DNA of 64,000 bases from Taxillus chinensis (Eukaryota > Streptophyta > Magnoliopsida > Santalales > Loranthaceae), in contig CM042084.1 in the NCBI GenBank assembly GCA_023512835.1, positions 50,143,609 through 50,207,608 of the forward strand, in the 5' to 3' direction. A program made the position numbers and the translations under genes. The notes beneath the pieces are model-generated. The model saw nothing but the letters and a program-made list of their open reading frames with translations, made no database searches and was not told the DNA's origin. Below, piece by piece: positions 20,698-30,644 of the stretch. Every line of letters begins with the position of its first letter. Within the stretch, counting starts at the first letter, position 1.

Positions 20698-21780
20698 AAG
20701 CTGATGGAGCAGTTGGCGATGTTGCAGCTGCAGCTTGTTGTTCATGATGATGGGACAGTCCTGAGTCCTTTGGTGGTTGTGCCTGAGTTGTACCAACGCG
20801 TCCGGGAAGGACAGTTGGGTGACATTGAGTGTGAGGTTCTCCGTACCCGTGTTGAGGCTGGTGAGCTATCTGAGGACTGGACAGAGGGTCTTGATCATGA
20901 GTTGTCTTTTCGGGGGCGGCTAGTAGTGGCTGCATCTCTTCGGGATGAGGTGATGAGGGTGTTTCATCAGTCTAGAGTGGCTGTGCATCCAGGGGGTACG
21001 AAGATGTACCATGTGCTTTGGGGACATTTTTGGTGGCCTGGGATGAAAGGCGATGTGGCTGCCTTTGTTTCGTGGTGCCTCACGTGTCAGTAGGTGAAGG
21101 CTGAGCATCAGCGGCCGGCGGGCATGTTACAGCCATTGCCCATAGCTGAGTGGAAGTGGGACCACATAGTGATGGATTTTGTGACGGGTCTTCCACCCAC
21201 CACAGGGAGGAAAGATATGATTTGGGTGATTGTGGATTGACTCACAAAGTCGGCCCATTTCCTGGCTGTTCGCAAGCGGGACTCTATTGGGACCTTGAGT
21301 CATCTATACATGAACAAGATTGTGAGGCTGCATGGAGTACCATCATCGGTTGTCTCTGACCGGGATTCGAGGTTCACTTCCCGTTTTTAGGCAGGTTTGC
21401 AGGAGGTTATGGGGACCAAACTTCACTTGAGTACACCCTTTCACCCTGGGACTGACGGCCAAATAGAGAGGATGAATTAGACTTTGGAGGACATGTTACG
21501 GGCCTGTGTGTTAGATTTTGGGGGTTCGTGGGCAACTCACCTTCCTTTGGTGGAGTTTGCCTACAACAATAGTTATCGGGCATCCATTGGGATGGCTCCT
21601 TTTGAGGTGTTGTATGGGCGGCCGTGTCGATCACCTTTGTGTTGGACCGAAGTGGGGGAGACAGCTCTCTTGGGACCACAGTTGGTTCAAGAGGCTACCA
21701 AGAAGGTCAAGTTGATTCGTCAGCGGTTGTTATCAGCTCAGAGTCGGCAGAAATCCTATGCGGATCAGTGGCGGCAACCT
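20698..21780 (+). pseudogene. Element C integrase
   Basis: Same frame as RT. The zinc-binding domain is HQSRVAVHPGGTKMYH then WCLTCQ (C-x2-C), followed by TAG at 21091. The core has D in MDFVTGLP (21170s), TGA at 21238 (after VIVD, an arginine CGA in paralogues), D in [14 protein letters not shown] at 21388 (from TGG), E in DGQIERMN, and TAG at 21478 (from CAG). It continues [40 protein letters not shown] and LYGRPCRSP. The catalytic triad residues remain but four stops break the domain. Confidence 0.9.
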
Positions 21781-22215
21781 TTGGAGTTTTCTGTGGGAGA
21801 TCATGTGTTTCTCCATGTGTCTCCACGATGTGGACATCGGCGCTTTGGGCGAGGTTCCAAACTCTCTCCCCGGTTCATTGGTCCTTTTGAAGTTATAGCT
21901 CGTGTGGGGCCTATAGCTTACCGGTTAGCATTGCCACCGCGATTGAGTCGAGTGCACAATGTGTTCCACGTGTCCCAGTTGAGAAAGTATCATCCTGACC
22001 CCACCCATGTGATTGATTGGGGGACATTGCACATTGAGGATGACATGTCCGTTGTTGAGGCCCCTATCCGTATCCTAGATCGGCGGGAGAAGCTTTTGCG
22101 TGGTCGTGCTATTCCTTTGGTTCGCGTACTGTGGCAGCACCGTGGCATTGAGGAGGAGACTTGGGAACGGGAATCTTTGATGCGTGAGCAACACCCGAGT
22201 TGTTCGAGGACGAAC
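21781..22215 (+). pseudogene. Element C integrase C-terminus and chromodomain
   Basis: GPY/F module (GSKLSPRFIGPFEVIARVGP), then RVHNVFHVSQLRKYHPDPTHV and a chromodomain-like end with APIRILDRREKLLRGRAIPLVRVLW and EEETWERESLMREQHP. In paralogues the end is PELFEDE plus stop. Here a one-base deletion near 22196 shifts the frame, so the reading continues to about 22275 with an unrelated tail. A TTCGAGGACGAA hairpin (22202-22215) overlaps the pol end, followed by CTTAAGGGTGGAGG. Confidence 0.88.
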
Positions 22216-22472
22216 ACTCTTAAGGGTGGAGGGTGGCTGTTGGCTGGTGTATTTGTATTTCCTTTCAACTTTTGACTTTTATTTGTATTGAATGTGTTAA
22301 TGAAATGTGCTTGTGATGGGTACTTGTGACATGTGGATGTGTTTCCATGGATTATAATACATGTGGTTATAGATTGTGGTGGCACTGTGTTATGTGCTAT
22401 TGTGTACAATGGGCGGTGTATGACCCATTAGGGTGTTGTGGCTTGATGTGTTGTTTTCCTCGCATGTTGTCT
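22216..22472 (+). other. Short 3' untranslated region of element C
   Basis: About 260 bp between the pol end and the LTR-proximal hairpin, rich in TGTG words (for example ATGTGGTTATAGATTGTGGTGG). No coding signal. The same segment exists in F (28110-28383) and, on the minus strand, in E1 and E2. Confidence 0.7.
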
Positions 22473-22507
22473 CTTTTCGAGGACGAAAAGTTTTAAGGGG
22501 GAGAGGA
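22473..22507 (+). other. Stem-loop and polypurine tract of element C
   Basis: CTTTTCG-AGGA-CGAAAAG (22473-22490) then TTTTAAGGGGGAGAGGA running to the LTR start at 22508. Plus-strand cDNA primer site. Confidence 0.88.
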
Positions 22508-22752
22508 TGTAATGACCCACATTTTTGGGATGTGAGGAGTGTGTCAAAGTTTTGCCATTTTGGGTGGAAATTGTGGGGTTTTAGGGAGTTTTCTTTCCAC
22601 ACACTTTGGCTTAATCATCTTGTATGTTGATAAGCAAGTAAGAGGCAAAGTTTGAGCCCAATTGGGAGTGCACCTGAGAATGCACGTGAGAATGCTTTTC
22701 ACGTGCAAGGAGATTTTTGCATGGGAGCCTTCCTGATGTTGTTCCAAGGCTT
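22508..22752 (+). mobile_element. Element C 3' LTR, first 245 bp
   Basis: TGTAATGACCCACATTTTTG to CCAAGGCTT, colinear with 15086-15331 of the 5' LTR with scattered substitutions. The sequence then jumps at 22753 into a protease-RT linker ([15 protein letters not shown]) of another Tekay copy, so about 1.6 kb of this LTR plus the upstream part of element F are deleted. Confidence 0.9.
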
Positions 22753-23481
22753 AGACCAGTGGGATGCCATTACCCATAGGTTGGCAGCCCTGACCTTTGC
22801 TGAGGAAGAGAAAGTGGATAAGAGGGTGTGGCCAGCAGTCATTGACTAATTTTAGGACGTCTTTCCTGACAAGTTGAGGAGTTTACCACCTAAGAGAAGT
22901 GTGGAGTTCACCATTGAGTTGATACCGGGGACTGGTCCGATATCCCAAGTGGCTTATCGGATGGGACCAGCTGAGTTGAGGGAGCTCTAGAGGCAGATAG
23001 AGGAGTTGGTGGACCAGGGGTATATCCGACCGAGTACCTCAACCTGGGGTGCTCCGGTGCTCTTTGCTAAGAAGGCAGATGGCACACTACGCCTTTGCAT
23101 CGACTATAGGAAGCTGAATTCGGTGACTGTGAAGAAGAAGTATCTGTTGCCTCGGATAGATGACCTGTTTGACCCATTTGAGTGGGGCCCGATGGTTTTC
23201 CAAGATAGATCTGCGATCGGGGTATCACTAGTTACGGGTTAGGGAAGAGGACATCCCTAAGACTGCTTTACGGTGTAGGTATGGGCACTATGAGTGGGTA
23301 GTGATGCCTTTCGGGCTCACTAATGCGCCAGCGGTGTTTATGCATTTGATCAACCAAGTCTTTGCTCCATACTTGGATTCTTTTGTTGTGGTGTTTATAG
23401 ATGATATCTTGGTGTATTCCAAGACTGAGAAGGAACATGTGGAACATTTAGCAACAGTGTTGCAAACTTTGAGGGACCAGC
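22753..23481 (+). pseudogene. Element F reverse transcriptase, first part
   Basis: Reads [19 protein letters not shown], then stops at the QF and QD positions (TAATTTTAGG near 22847-22856), [19 protein letters not shown], a TAG near 22988, [20 protein letters not shown] and [22 protein letters not shown] frameshift near 23165-23230 damages the [11 protein letters not shown] block. The rest is [19 protein letters not shown] and [15 protein letters not shown]. It ends at TLRDQ, exactly where the solo LTR begins. Confidence 0.85.
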
Positions 23482-25850
23482 TGTAAAGACTAGTATTTGG
23501 GTAGTTTTGAGAGATAGCCATTCTATGGGAATGTAACTATCTAGATGGTAGTGTAGTCATCGATGTAAGCATTTTGACTGTACTTGGGCCCGATTTCGAG
23601 CCGGGGCCCCGTTTGACCCGATTGTTGACTTTTCGAGGTTTATTGGTTGACTTTGCGCTTGAGCGGTCATTTGCATGTGATAATATTAGTCTAGTGTTGT
23701 GCTCGTCATTTCGAGCGTTTTGACTGTAGTTTGACTCAATTTGGAGTTCGGGGCCTTGGAGGTCAATTTTTGTGTTGGGAGGTCAATTATTGACTGGGTC
23801 AATGGTTGACTAGGTTAGTTAACTGGCAGAAATATAAATAGCAGAAAAAAAAAGAAGCTTTCACTTTACGTTATCACGTTTGTGCGTTTGAGAGAGAGAA
23901 CTTGAGAGAGCTTGGAGGCCTTGGCAATTTGGGGCGATTTGGGTTCATGGAGCTCAAAGATTCACTTCAAGTAGGTGTCCTTGAGCTTCTTATCTCTCTC
24001 TTGTTTTGGATCTGCACGAATTTATCATGATTCATGAAATTGAGCATGAACCCTAGAATTTTGGGAAATCTAATTTTGGGTTAGATCTAATGGTTTAGCA
24101 TAAGATCTGTGGTTAAGAACTATTTTATATCATTGTGGATATATGTTTCTGTGATTTTGGGGTTGATTAACTGTGTTTTCATGAGGGTTGATAAGTCAAC
24201 CACGGAAATCTGGGTTTAGATCTAGATTTCTGGAAATCTGAAATTTTATACATGTTTTTGTTGTTTCTGCGCGATTTAGAGGCGTTCTGGACGCGTTTTG
24301 AGGTAGATATCGTAATTTGTTGCGAAATAGGGGTGTTAGTGAGCATCTGGGAGTTTCTGGGCGCGTTTCAGACGAAGAATAGGTGAAAACGATGATGAAC
24401 AGTACCCTGGGCGCGTTCCTAGGTCCAAATGACGAAGACCCGAAGCTCTGGGTCAAAGGGTCGTAGTTCGTAGCCGAAGGGTCGAAGTTCGTTGCCTCGT
24501 AGGTCGAAGGTCGTAGCCTCGCTTCGAGTCTTCGAGGCGCGCTGCAGTTCTACACTCTGCAGCTACGAGTCGCAGTTCCGTAGCTATGAGTCGCAGGTTC
24601 TGAGCTACGAGTTGCAGCTCCTGTAGTGTAACTGGACACTAGACAGCACTGGACTGGACCTATTCACATTGTAACCTATACCCATCTACACATTTAAGTA
24701 TAAGTTACAATGTAAATAACGAAATACCCCCCATTTTGATTCAAAGAAAAATACTAGAAAAATTAATTCCCGCTCTTTCAAAATGTGAAAATTGGAATTT
24801 AGTGTAAAATCTCAGAAAAACCTAAAAGTTCGTAGTGGTGACTTTTTGGAAAGTGGGGTTAGACATCTCAGAAAAATCCCAAAAAATCAGATTATCTTAT
24901 TTATGTTATGGGAAACCAATGCCGGGACTTTTGATTTCAAGAAAATAGCTGTTATGGGTACTTCCTTCATAAATCAAGGATTGAGGATTTACTTGTGAAG
25001 AAGCGGCTACGGTTAAAGGAAATGTTGAGAATGACATGCCATACTAATGTTAGTATGTTGGTGTGAGGTATTGGGGCATGGACTCCGTGACTTGTTTGGG
25101 TTCTCACCGTGAAGCACCGATAGTGCTATGTGGTTGACATGGCAGGCATATGCACCGATGGCAGGCCTGTGTGGTGACTGTGGCCGGGCATATTGCGCTG
25201 TGGACAGGCTAAGGCCTGAGTTGAGCCGTTGAGCTCATGGAGCTAGGGCTGAGTGCCCTGAGCTGGGATCCCATGGAGGATCGTGGACAAGTTGTCCTGT
25301 GTGGGCAGGCTGAGTCCTGATGTTTGTTTGCAGGCTGAGTCCTGATGATTGTGCACACTACATGGTGCACGAGTATACTGAGCATATAGTATAGACTTAT
25401 ATGTGTTGCATGATGTGGAGTTTTGGGGTCACCTACTGAGCTTATCGCTCACCCCTACTTGTTGTTTACCCCTTTTCAGGTGTGACCCGAGACTAGTGCA
25501 GGACTTTCTTCCAGGAGGACGTGCCCACTACTCTGATGTATGATATAGTACTGTATTCTGTATTTTATTATGTGTTGTATCCCGGACATGGGTCCGTGGA
25601 CAGTTGTATTTGCATACTGTTTGTGATATAATGTCAGTATGACTTTGACTTATCATATGCATGATGATGTATGGGAAAGTACAGGATTACACTTGATGTA
25701 TGACTGTACAGGGTAACATATTTGAGATAGCACCCGTGGTGTAGTCTCTATTGGTGCTAGTCACCAACCCCTTGACCTTTCGAGTGCGGGCAAGGGGAAG
25801 TCATGTTCCTAGTTCTGGGTTTTCTTTGAATTCGGGGGCGTGACACCAGC
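23477..25850. other. Target-site duplication CCAGC around solo LTR
   Basis: CCAGC at 23477-23481 and again at 25846-25850. Removing the LTR plus one copy rejoins TLRDQ with [12 protein letters not shown] in frame, which proves the precise insertion point. Confidence 0.93.
23482..25845 (+). mobile_element. Solo LTR (2364 bp) inserted in element F RT
   Basis: Begins TGTAAAGACTAG, ends GGGGGCGTGACA, and has no primer site, internal region or second LTR. Its tail (TGGTGCTAGTCACCAACCCC and following) matches element A's LTR read from the minus strand. Inside are a TATA-like AATATAAATAG near 23829-23839, a GA tract near 23888-23912, a GTCGAAG/CGTAG-rich repeat module (24440-24620), a GCAGGCTGAGTCCTGATG direct repeat (25302-25341) and an acceptor-like CCCCTTTTCAGG (about 25470). 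Formed by LTR-LTR recombination. Confidence 0.92.
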
Positions 25851-26690
25851 GGTTGTTTGCTAAGTTTAGCAAATGTGAGTTTTGGATCCAGGAGGTTCGT
25901 TTTCTTGGCCATGTGGTGTCAGCTGAGGGTGTGAGGGTGGACCCAGCCAAGATTGAGGTTGTGTCATCGTGGGAGAGGCCAACCAATGTCTTCGAGATTC
26001 GTAGTTTCCTTGGCTTGGCGGGGTACTACCATCGTTTTGTGGAGGGATTCTCCCGTTTGGCAGCTCCTATGACGGCGTTGACCCTGGAAGTGAGTGAAGT
26101 TTGAGTGGACTGACGCCTGGTAGTAGGCGTTTGAGGCTCTCAAAACCCGTTTGGCCACTGCATCGGTGTTAAGGTTACCTAGGGAAGATGTCTCATATGA
26201 GGTATATTGTGATGCGTCCAGGGTTGGTTTGGGGTGTGTGCTTATGTAGGAGCACAAGTGTGGTAGCTTATGGGTTGAGGCAACTGAAGCCTCATAAGCA
26301 GAATTACCCTACTCATGATCTTGAGTTGGCGACTGTCATCTTTGCCTTGAAGAGATGGCAACATTACCTTTTCGGGGAGAAGTTCGTAGTGTTTTCTGAT
26401 CACAAGAGCCTTCAGTACATATTTACTCAAAAGGACTTGAATTTGAGGCAGAGGAGATGGGTAGAGTATTTGTAGACCTTTGACTTCACTCTTGCCTATA
26501 CCCCGGGCAAGGGAAACGTTGTGGCTGACGCGTTGAGCACAAAAGGGAAAGCTGAGGTGGCCGTGAGAGAGTGGAAGCTGATGGAGCAATTGCGATGTTA
26601 CAGCTGCAGCCTGTTGTTCGTGACGGTGGGACAGTCCTGAGTCCTTTGGTTGTTGTGCCTGAGTTGTACCAGCGCGTCCGGGAGGGATAG
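25851..26690 (+). pseudogene. Element F RT C-terminus and RNase H
   Basis: Continues [49 protein letters not shown] frameshift follows near 26085 (EVSEV stop). RNase H pieces in another frame are [15 protein letters not shown] (the catalytic YCDAS block damaged by frame), [31 protein letters not shown] and [25 protein letters not shown], then TAG at 26473. VADALSTKGKAEVAVREWKLMEQ follows in the same region. Several lesions; no function expected. Confidence 0.83.
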
Positions 26691-27640
26691 TTGGGTGACA
26701 TTGAGTGTGAGGTTCTCCGCGCCCGTATTGAGGCTGTTGAGCTATCTGAGGACTGGACAGAGGGTCCTGAGCATGAGTTGTCTTTTCAAGGGCGGCTAGT
26801 AGTGGCTTCTTCTCTCCGGGATGAGGTGATGAGGGAGTTTCATCAGTCTAGGCTTGTTGTGCATCCAGGGGGTACGAAGATGTATCATGCACTTCGGGAA
26901 CATTTTTGGTGGCCTGGAATGAAGCGTGATGTAGCTACTTTTGTTTCGAGGTGCCTCACTTGTCAACAAGTGAAGGCTGAGCACCAGAGGCCGGCGGGCA
27001 TGTTATAGCCGTTGCCAATAGCCGAGTGGAAGTGGGACCACATAGCGATGGACTTTGTAACTGGACTTCCACCTACCGCTGGGCAGAAGGACATGATATG
27101 GGTGATTGTGGACCGGCTGACTAAGTCGGCCCATTTTCTTGCTGTCTGCAAGTGAGATTCCATCGGGGCCTTAAGTCAGCTGTATGTGAACGAGGTGGTG
27201 AGACTGCATGGGGTGCCATCGTCAATTGTGTCCGACAGGGATTCAAGGTTTACTTCTCGTTTTTGGGCAGGCTTGCAGGAGGCTATGGGGACAAAGCTTA
27301 ATTTGAGTAAGCCTTTCATCCTGAGATTGACGGTCAGATTAAGAGGACGAATCAGACACTGGAGGACATGTTGAGGGCTTGTGTGCTAGTTTTTGGGGGT
27401 TCGTGGGCAACACACCTTCCTTTGGTGGAGTTTGCCCACAACAACAGTTATCAGGCATCCATTAGGATGGCTCGTTTTGAGGCGTTGTATGAAAGGCCGT
27501 TTCGATCACCTTTGTGTTGGACTGAGGTAGGAGAGGCAGCTCTCTTGGGACCACAATTGGTTTAAGAGGCTACTGAGAAGGTCAAGTTGATTCGTTAGTG
27601 CTTGTTATCAGCCCAGAGTCGCCAAAAGTCTTACGCAGAT
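26691..27640 (+). pseudogene. Element F integrase
   Basis: GDIECEVLRARIEAVELSEDW leads to the zinc-binding HQSRLVVHPGGTKMYHALREHFWWPGMKRDVATFV and [19 protein letters not shown], then TAG near 27007. The core pieces are [33 protein letters not shown], stop, [21 protein letters not shown], and a frameshifted SKPFILRLTVRLRG (the DGQ-E block lost in that frame), then LEDMLRACVLVFGGSWATHLPLVEFA. Multiple stops and frameshifts. Confidence 0.83.
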
Positions 27641-28093
27641 CAGCGGCAGTGACCTTTGGAGTTTTCTATGGGAGATCATGTGTTTCTTCGTGTTTCTCCA
27701 CATCGTGGACATCAACGGTTTGGGAGAGGTTCCAAGCTATCTCCGCGGTTTATCGGTCCTTTTGAGGTTATGGCTCGTGTGGGGTCAGTGGCCTACCGGT
27801 TAGCATTGCCACCACAGTTGAGTCAGGTGCACAATGTGTTCCATGTGTCCCAATTGAGGAAGTATCATCCTGACCCCACTCATGTGATCATTTGGGGGAC
27901 ATTGGATATTGAGGATGACATGTCCGTTGTTGAGGCCCCTATCCGTATCCTAGATCGGCGGGAGAAGCTTTTGCATGGTCATGCTATCCCTTTGGTTCGC
28001 GTGCTGTGGCAACACTGTGGCACTGAGGAGGAGACATGGGAACGTGAGTCCATGATGCGTGAGCAGCACCCAGAGTTGTTTGAGGACGAATAA
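27641..28093 (+). pseudogene. Element F integrase C-terminus and chromodomain
   Basis: An uninterrupted 145-codon stretch after a TGA (27652): MEFSMGDHVFLRVSPHRGHQ, GSKLSPRFIGPFEVMARVG, NVFHVSQLRKYHPDPTHV, APIRILDRREKLLHGHAIPLV and EEETWERESMMREQHPELFEDE, stop TAA. This gives the native C-terminus of the family and shows where element C is shifted. The hairpin-plus-CTTAAGGGTGGGAGG module overlaps the stop. Confidence 0.87.
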
Positions 28094-28383
28094 TCTTAAG
28101 GGTGGGAGGCGGCTGTAGTGATGTGCTTTCTTGCATTGTTGTTTATGATTTGGTGTATTTGTATTATTTTTTAGACATGTGTTTATATTTGAGATATGTT
28201 TTTGAGATTGAGACTTGTGTTTGTCATATGCAGGTATGTGGCATATGCATTGTGATGCTTGTGGTTATGTGTATGTGTTGTGATACATGTGGTTATGATT
28301 GTGGTGGTGCTTTGTGAGCTTGCAGACGTATGTCCTGTTATACTGTGTTTGTTATTCCTCGCGGTCCTAGTGGCATGTAGTTT

Positions 28384-28418
28384 CTTTTCGAGGACAAAAA
28401 GTCTTAAGGGGGAGAGGA
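28384..28418 (+). other. Stem-loop and polypurine tract of element F
   Basis: CTTTTCG-AGGA-CAAAAAG (one stem pair broken by G to A) then TCTTAAGGGGGAGAGGA to the LTR start at 28419. Confidence 0.85.
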
Positions 28419-29022
28419 TGTAATGACCCGTGTCTTGGGTAGAACAAGCTGGAACAAAGATGAACAATACCCTAGGCGAACGCTTGGGTCGAAAGGTGGA
28501 AGACCCGAAGATTTGGGTCGTAGGGTCGAAGACCGAGGGTCGAAGTTCGAAGGTTTGAGGGTCGAAGGTTTGATCTTCGAGACAAATCTTCGAGCCCGTG
28601 TTTCCAGCGAGTCTTCGAGGGAGTGTTTCTACGAGTCTTCGTGGCTTGGTTGTTAGAGAGTGTAATGAGTTCAAGTGGGAGCGTGTAGAGGCTGCGTGTG
28701 ACAATGACCACGTTCGGATTGTGGGTATTTTGTCCCGTGTGGAAGCGGAGTGGTTAGTTCATGTTTTATTTATCAAAACTATGTCGTTCTGATGGTGTGT
28801 TTCATTTATCAAAACTACGTCGTTTTGATGGTGGGATTTCATTTATCAAAACACCTTTGTAATTTTTGAACTTAATAAATATATGATTTTGTCTCTCGGA
28901 ATATAAAATGTGAAGTGTTTGGTCCTGTGTGGGCATGTTGTACTCTACTCCCTTTACCCACACTTGGGTAGAAGGGAGGGTCACGCTCCGGTCTCCTCGG
29001 GTTGGAAATCCGGGGCGTGACA
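28419..29022 (+). mobile_element. Element F 3' LTR, internally deleted (604 bp)
   Basis: TGTAATGACCC start and GGGGCGTGACA end are both present. About 1.2 kb in the middle is missing: three copies of the TATCAAAAC...TTTTGATG motif (28766-28850) run straight into ACACCTTTGTAATTTTTGAACTTAATAAA, which matches 7971-7996 near the end of element B's LTR. The promoter TATA, GA tract, minisatellite and both candidate splice sites are therefore absent. The last 170 bp nearly equal element B's LTR end. Confidence 0.88.
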
Positions 29023-29167
29023 CAGAGTCATTCATGCATACATCCATATTAAAATTGAAAATCAAATAAAAATTACCTTGCACCCGAGTCGGTAGCCGCT
29101 TTTCTCCAGGATTGCGCACTCTTACAACCTCAAATCTCGGCGCAATCAAGTACCACAGCCGCAGCCA

Positions 29168-30644
29168 ATGGCAGAAGAAGCATATAACAGACTCACTGGG
29201 TTAGAACAATGACAACAAGCCCTACAGGGGCAAATGTCTGCAATAATGGAAATGCTTACCAAACTGACTGGAGAAGGAACCTCGACAAGAGGAACCTCAA
29301 ATCACCAACAAAAATAGGGGCAGGAGGCAGTTCTGCCACCTAATCTGGGTCCAAGCTAGGCACCCACATATCAGCCCGCCATGACACAACCCCCTACCCC
29401 AAATCAAACTCACTTCACTATGTCGGCACTGGAAAATGTAATGGAAGCAGTGGGATCCCCAGTTCCCCAGGAAAACATTGAGTCTCCCGCTTTAAGACGC
29501 ATGGAGGAAAGATTGAAAGTCGTAGAAGGCATCGACAGCTATGGCATGACCAGCCCACAAGACTTATTCTTAGTCCCCAGAGTAGTGCTGCCACCAAAGT
29601 TCAAAATGCCAGAGTTTGAAAAGTTTAACGGGTCCCGATGTCCAAAGACGCATCTTGCCATGTATTATCAAAAGCAGCCTACGCAGGTGAAGACAAGCTC
29701 CTTATGCATTGTTTCCAGGAGAGCCTAACTGGGGCATCCCTCCATTGGTACTTTCAGTTGGATGGTAACCGCATTAAGAAATGGAAAGAATTAGCTACCT
29801 CCTTCTTGACACAATACAAACATGTCACCGAGCTGGCACTAGATCGACTAACCCTACAGTCCTTGGAAAAGGGGTCTGATGAAAGCTTCAAGGATTATGC
29901 ACGGAGATGGAGAGAGACAGCTGTGGAGGTCCAACCTCCCCTTACAGAAAGGGAACTCACTACTCTTTTCACCAACACGCTAAAATGCGTCTACTATGAG
30001 AAATTGATTGGCATCGTCTTTAGAAGCTTTGCAGACTTGGTGGCATCTGGTCAACGTATTGAAAGTGGCATCAAAGGAGGAAAGCTAAAGGGTGATGCAG
30101 CTGAGGCATTGAAAAGGTTTCAACCACCGACAAAGAAGAAAGAAAATGAGACCAACCTGGTATATCAATCGCACCTGATAATACAACAGACATTCTAATA
30201 AGCACCAGGGTACTACAGAGGATCACCAGTAGCTGCCTATGCTGCACCTACTTCTGCTCCCCAATTCATGCCCTATTTGCCACAAGGAAGGGTTCCATTT
30301 CCATATCCAATTGTACCAAACCCATTTCAACCAAGAGCACCATACCAAGAGCAACCAAGGGCGTCAGCTCCAGAAGGACCTAGACCCGCATTCCAAGGGC
30401 AGGGGCAACCAAGGGCCCAGACCCAGCATGCAGGATCAAATCAGGCCCCTCATCGGCCACGACAAGAGTTTGATCCCATTCCAATGACATACGCTGAACT
30501 ATACCCCAAGCTTTTAGAAGAAAGGCTGGTACTCCCTACACCCTTGGGAGAAATACGGACTCCTCCCCCGGCTTGGTATAAACCAGATGCCAGATGTGAC
30601 TATCATGCTGGTGGAGCAGGACATGATATTGAAAATTGCATAGC
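29168..30644 (+). pseudogene. Element D gag, main part
   Basis: Start MAEEAYNRLTGLEQ with stops at TGA 29210 (CGA origin likely) and two TAGs near 29313-29358. The N-terminus looks coiled (QQALQGQMSAIMEMLTKLTGE). The retrotransposon Gag core crosses a frameshift near 29640-29690: FKMPEFEKFNGSRCPKTHLAMYYQ, then YAGEDKLLMHCFQESLTGASLHWY, KKWKELATSFLTQYKHVTELALDR and SFKDYARRWRETAVEVQPPLTE. A proline/glutamine-rich region follows (about 30190-30480), then FDPIPMTYAELYPKLLEERLV and CDYHAGGAGHDIENCIA, where the solo LTR cuts the frame. Confidence 0.85.

Larger units (their letters stand above)
15086..22752 (+). mobile_element. Element C: Tekay-type chromovirus, 3' LTR truncated
   Basis: Complete 5' LTR (15086-16928), primer site, a gag-pol in one frame (17434 to about 22195), polypurine tract and the first 245 bp of a 3' LTR. 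The order protease, RT, RNase H, integrase, chromodomain is that of plant chromoviruses. The 3' LTR stops after CCAAGGCTT and joins element F's pol at 22753. The base before the 5' LTR gives GATCA (15081-15085) as a possible target duplication, but no matching copy is next to 22752 or 29022, in keeping with the loss of the original 3' end. Confidence 0.92.
22753..29022 (+). mobile_element. Element F: Tekay pol remnant with 3' LTR
   Basis: Starts in the protease-RT linker. It continues through RT, RNase H, integrase and chromodomain (to 28093), then hairpin, polypurine tract and an internally deleted 3' LTR (28419-29022). RT is split by a 2364-bp solo LTR at 23482-25845. The LTR start (TGTAATGACCCGTGTCTTGG) differs from that of element C downstream of TGTAATGACCC, so F is a different subfamily and not just C's own 3' half. 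Confidence 0.88.

Noticed and set aside
24196..24456. 86-codon minus-strand frame in the solo LTR
   Set aside because: No conserved motif; it lies in the leader of a solo LTR and disappears in related LTRs.
15086..29022. Interpretation of 15086-29022 as one element with two LTRs
   Set aside because: It contains two copies of RT, RNase H, integrase and chromodomain and a partial LTR in the middle; the outer LTRs differ in subfamily and no matching TSD is found.
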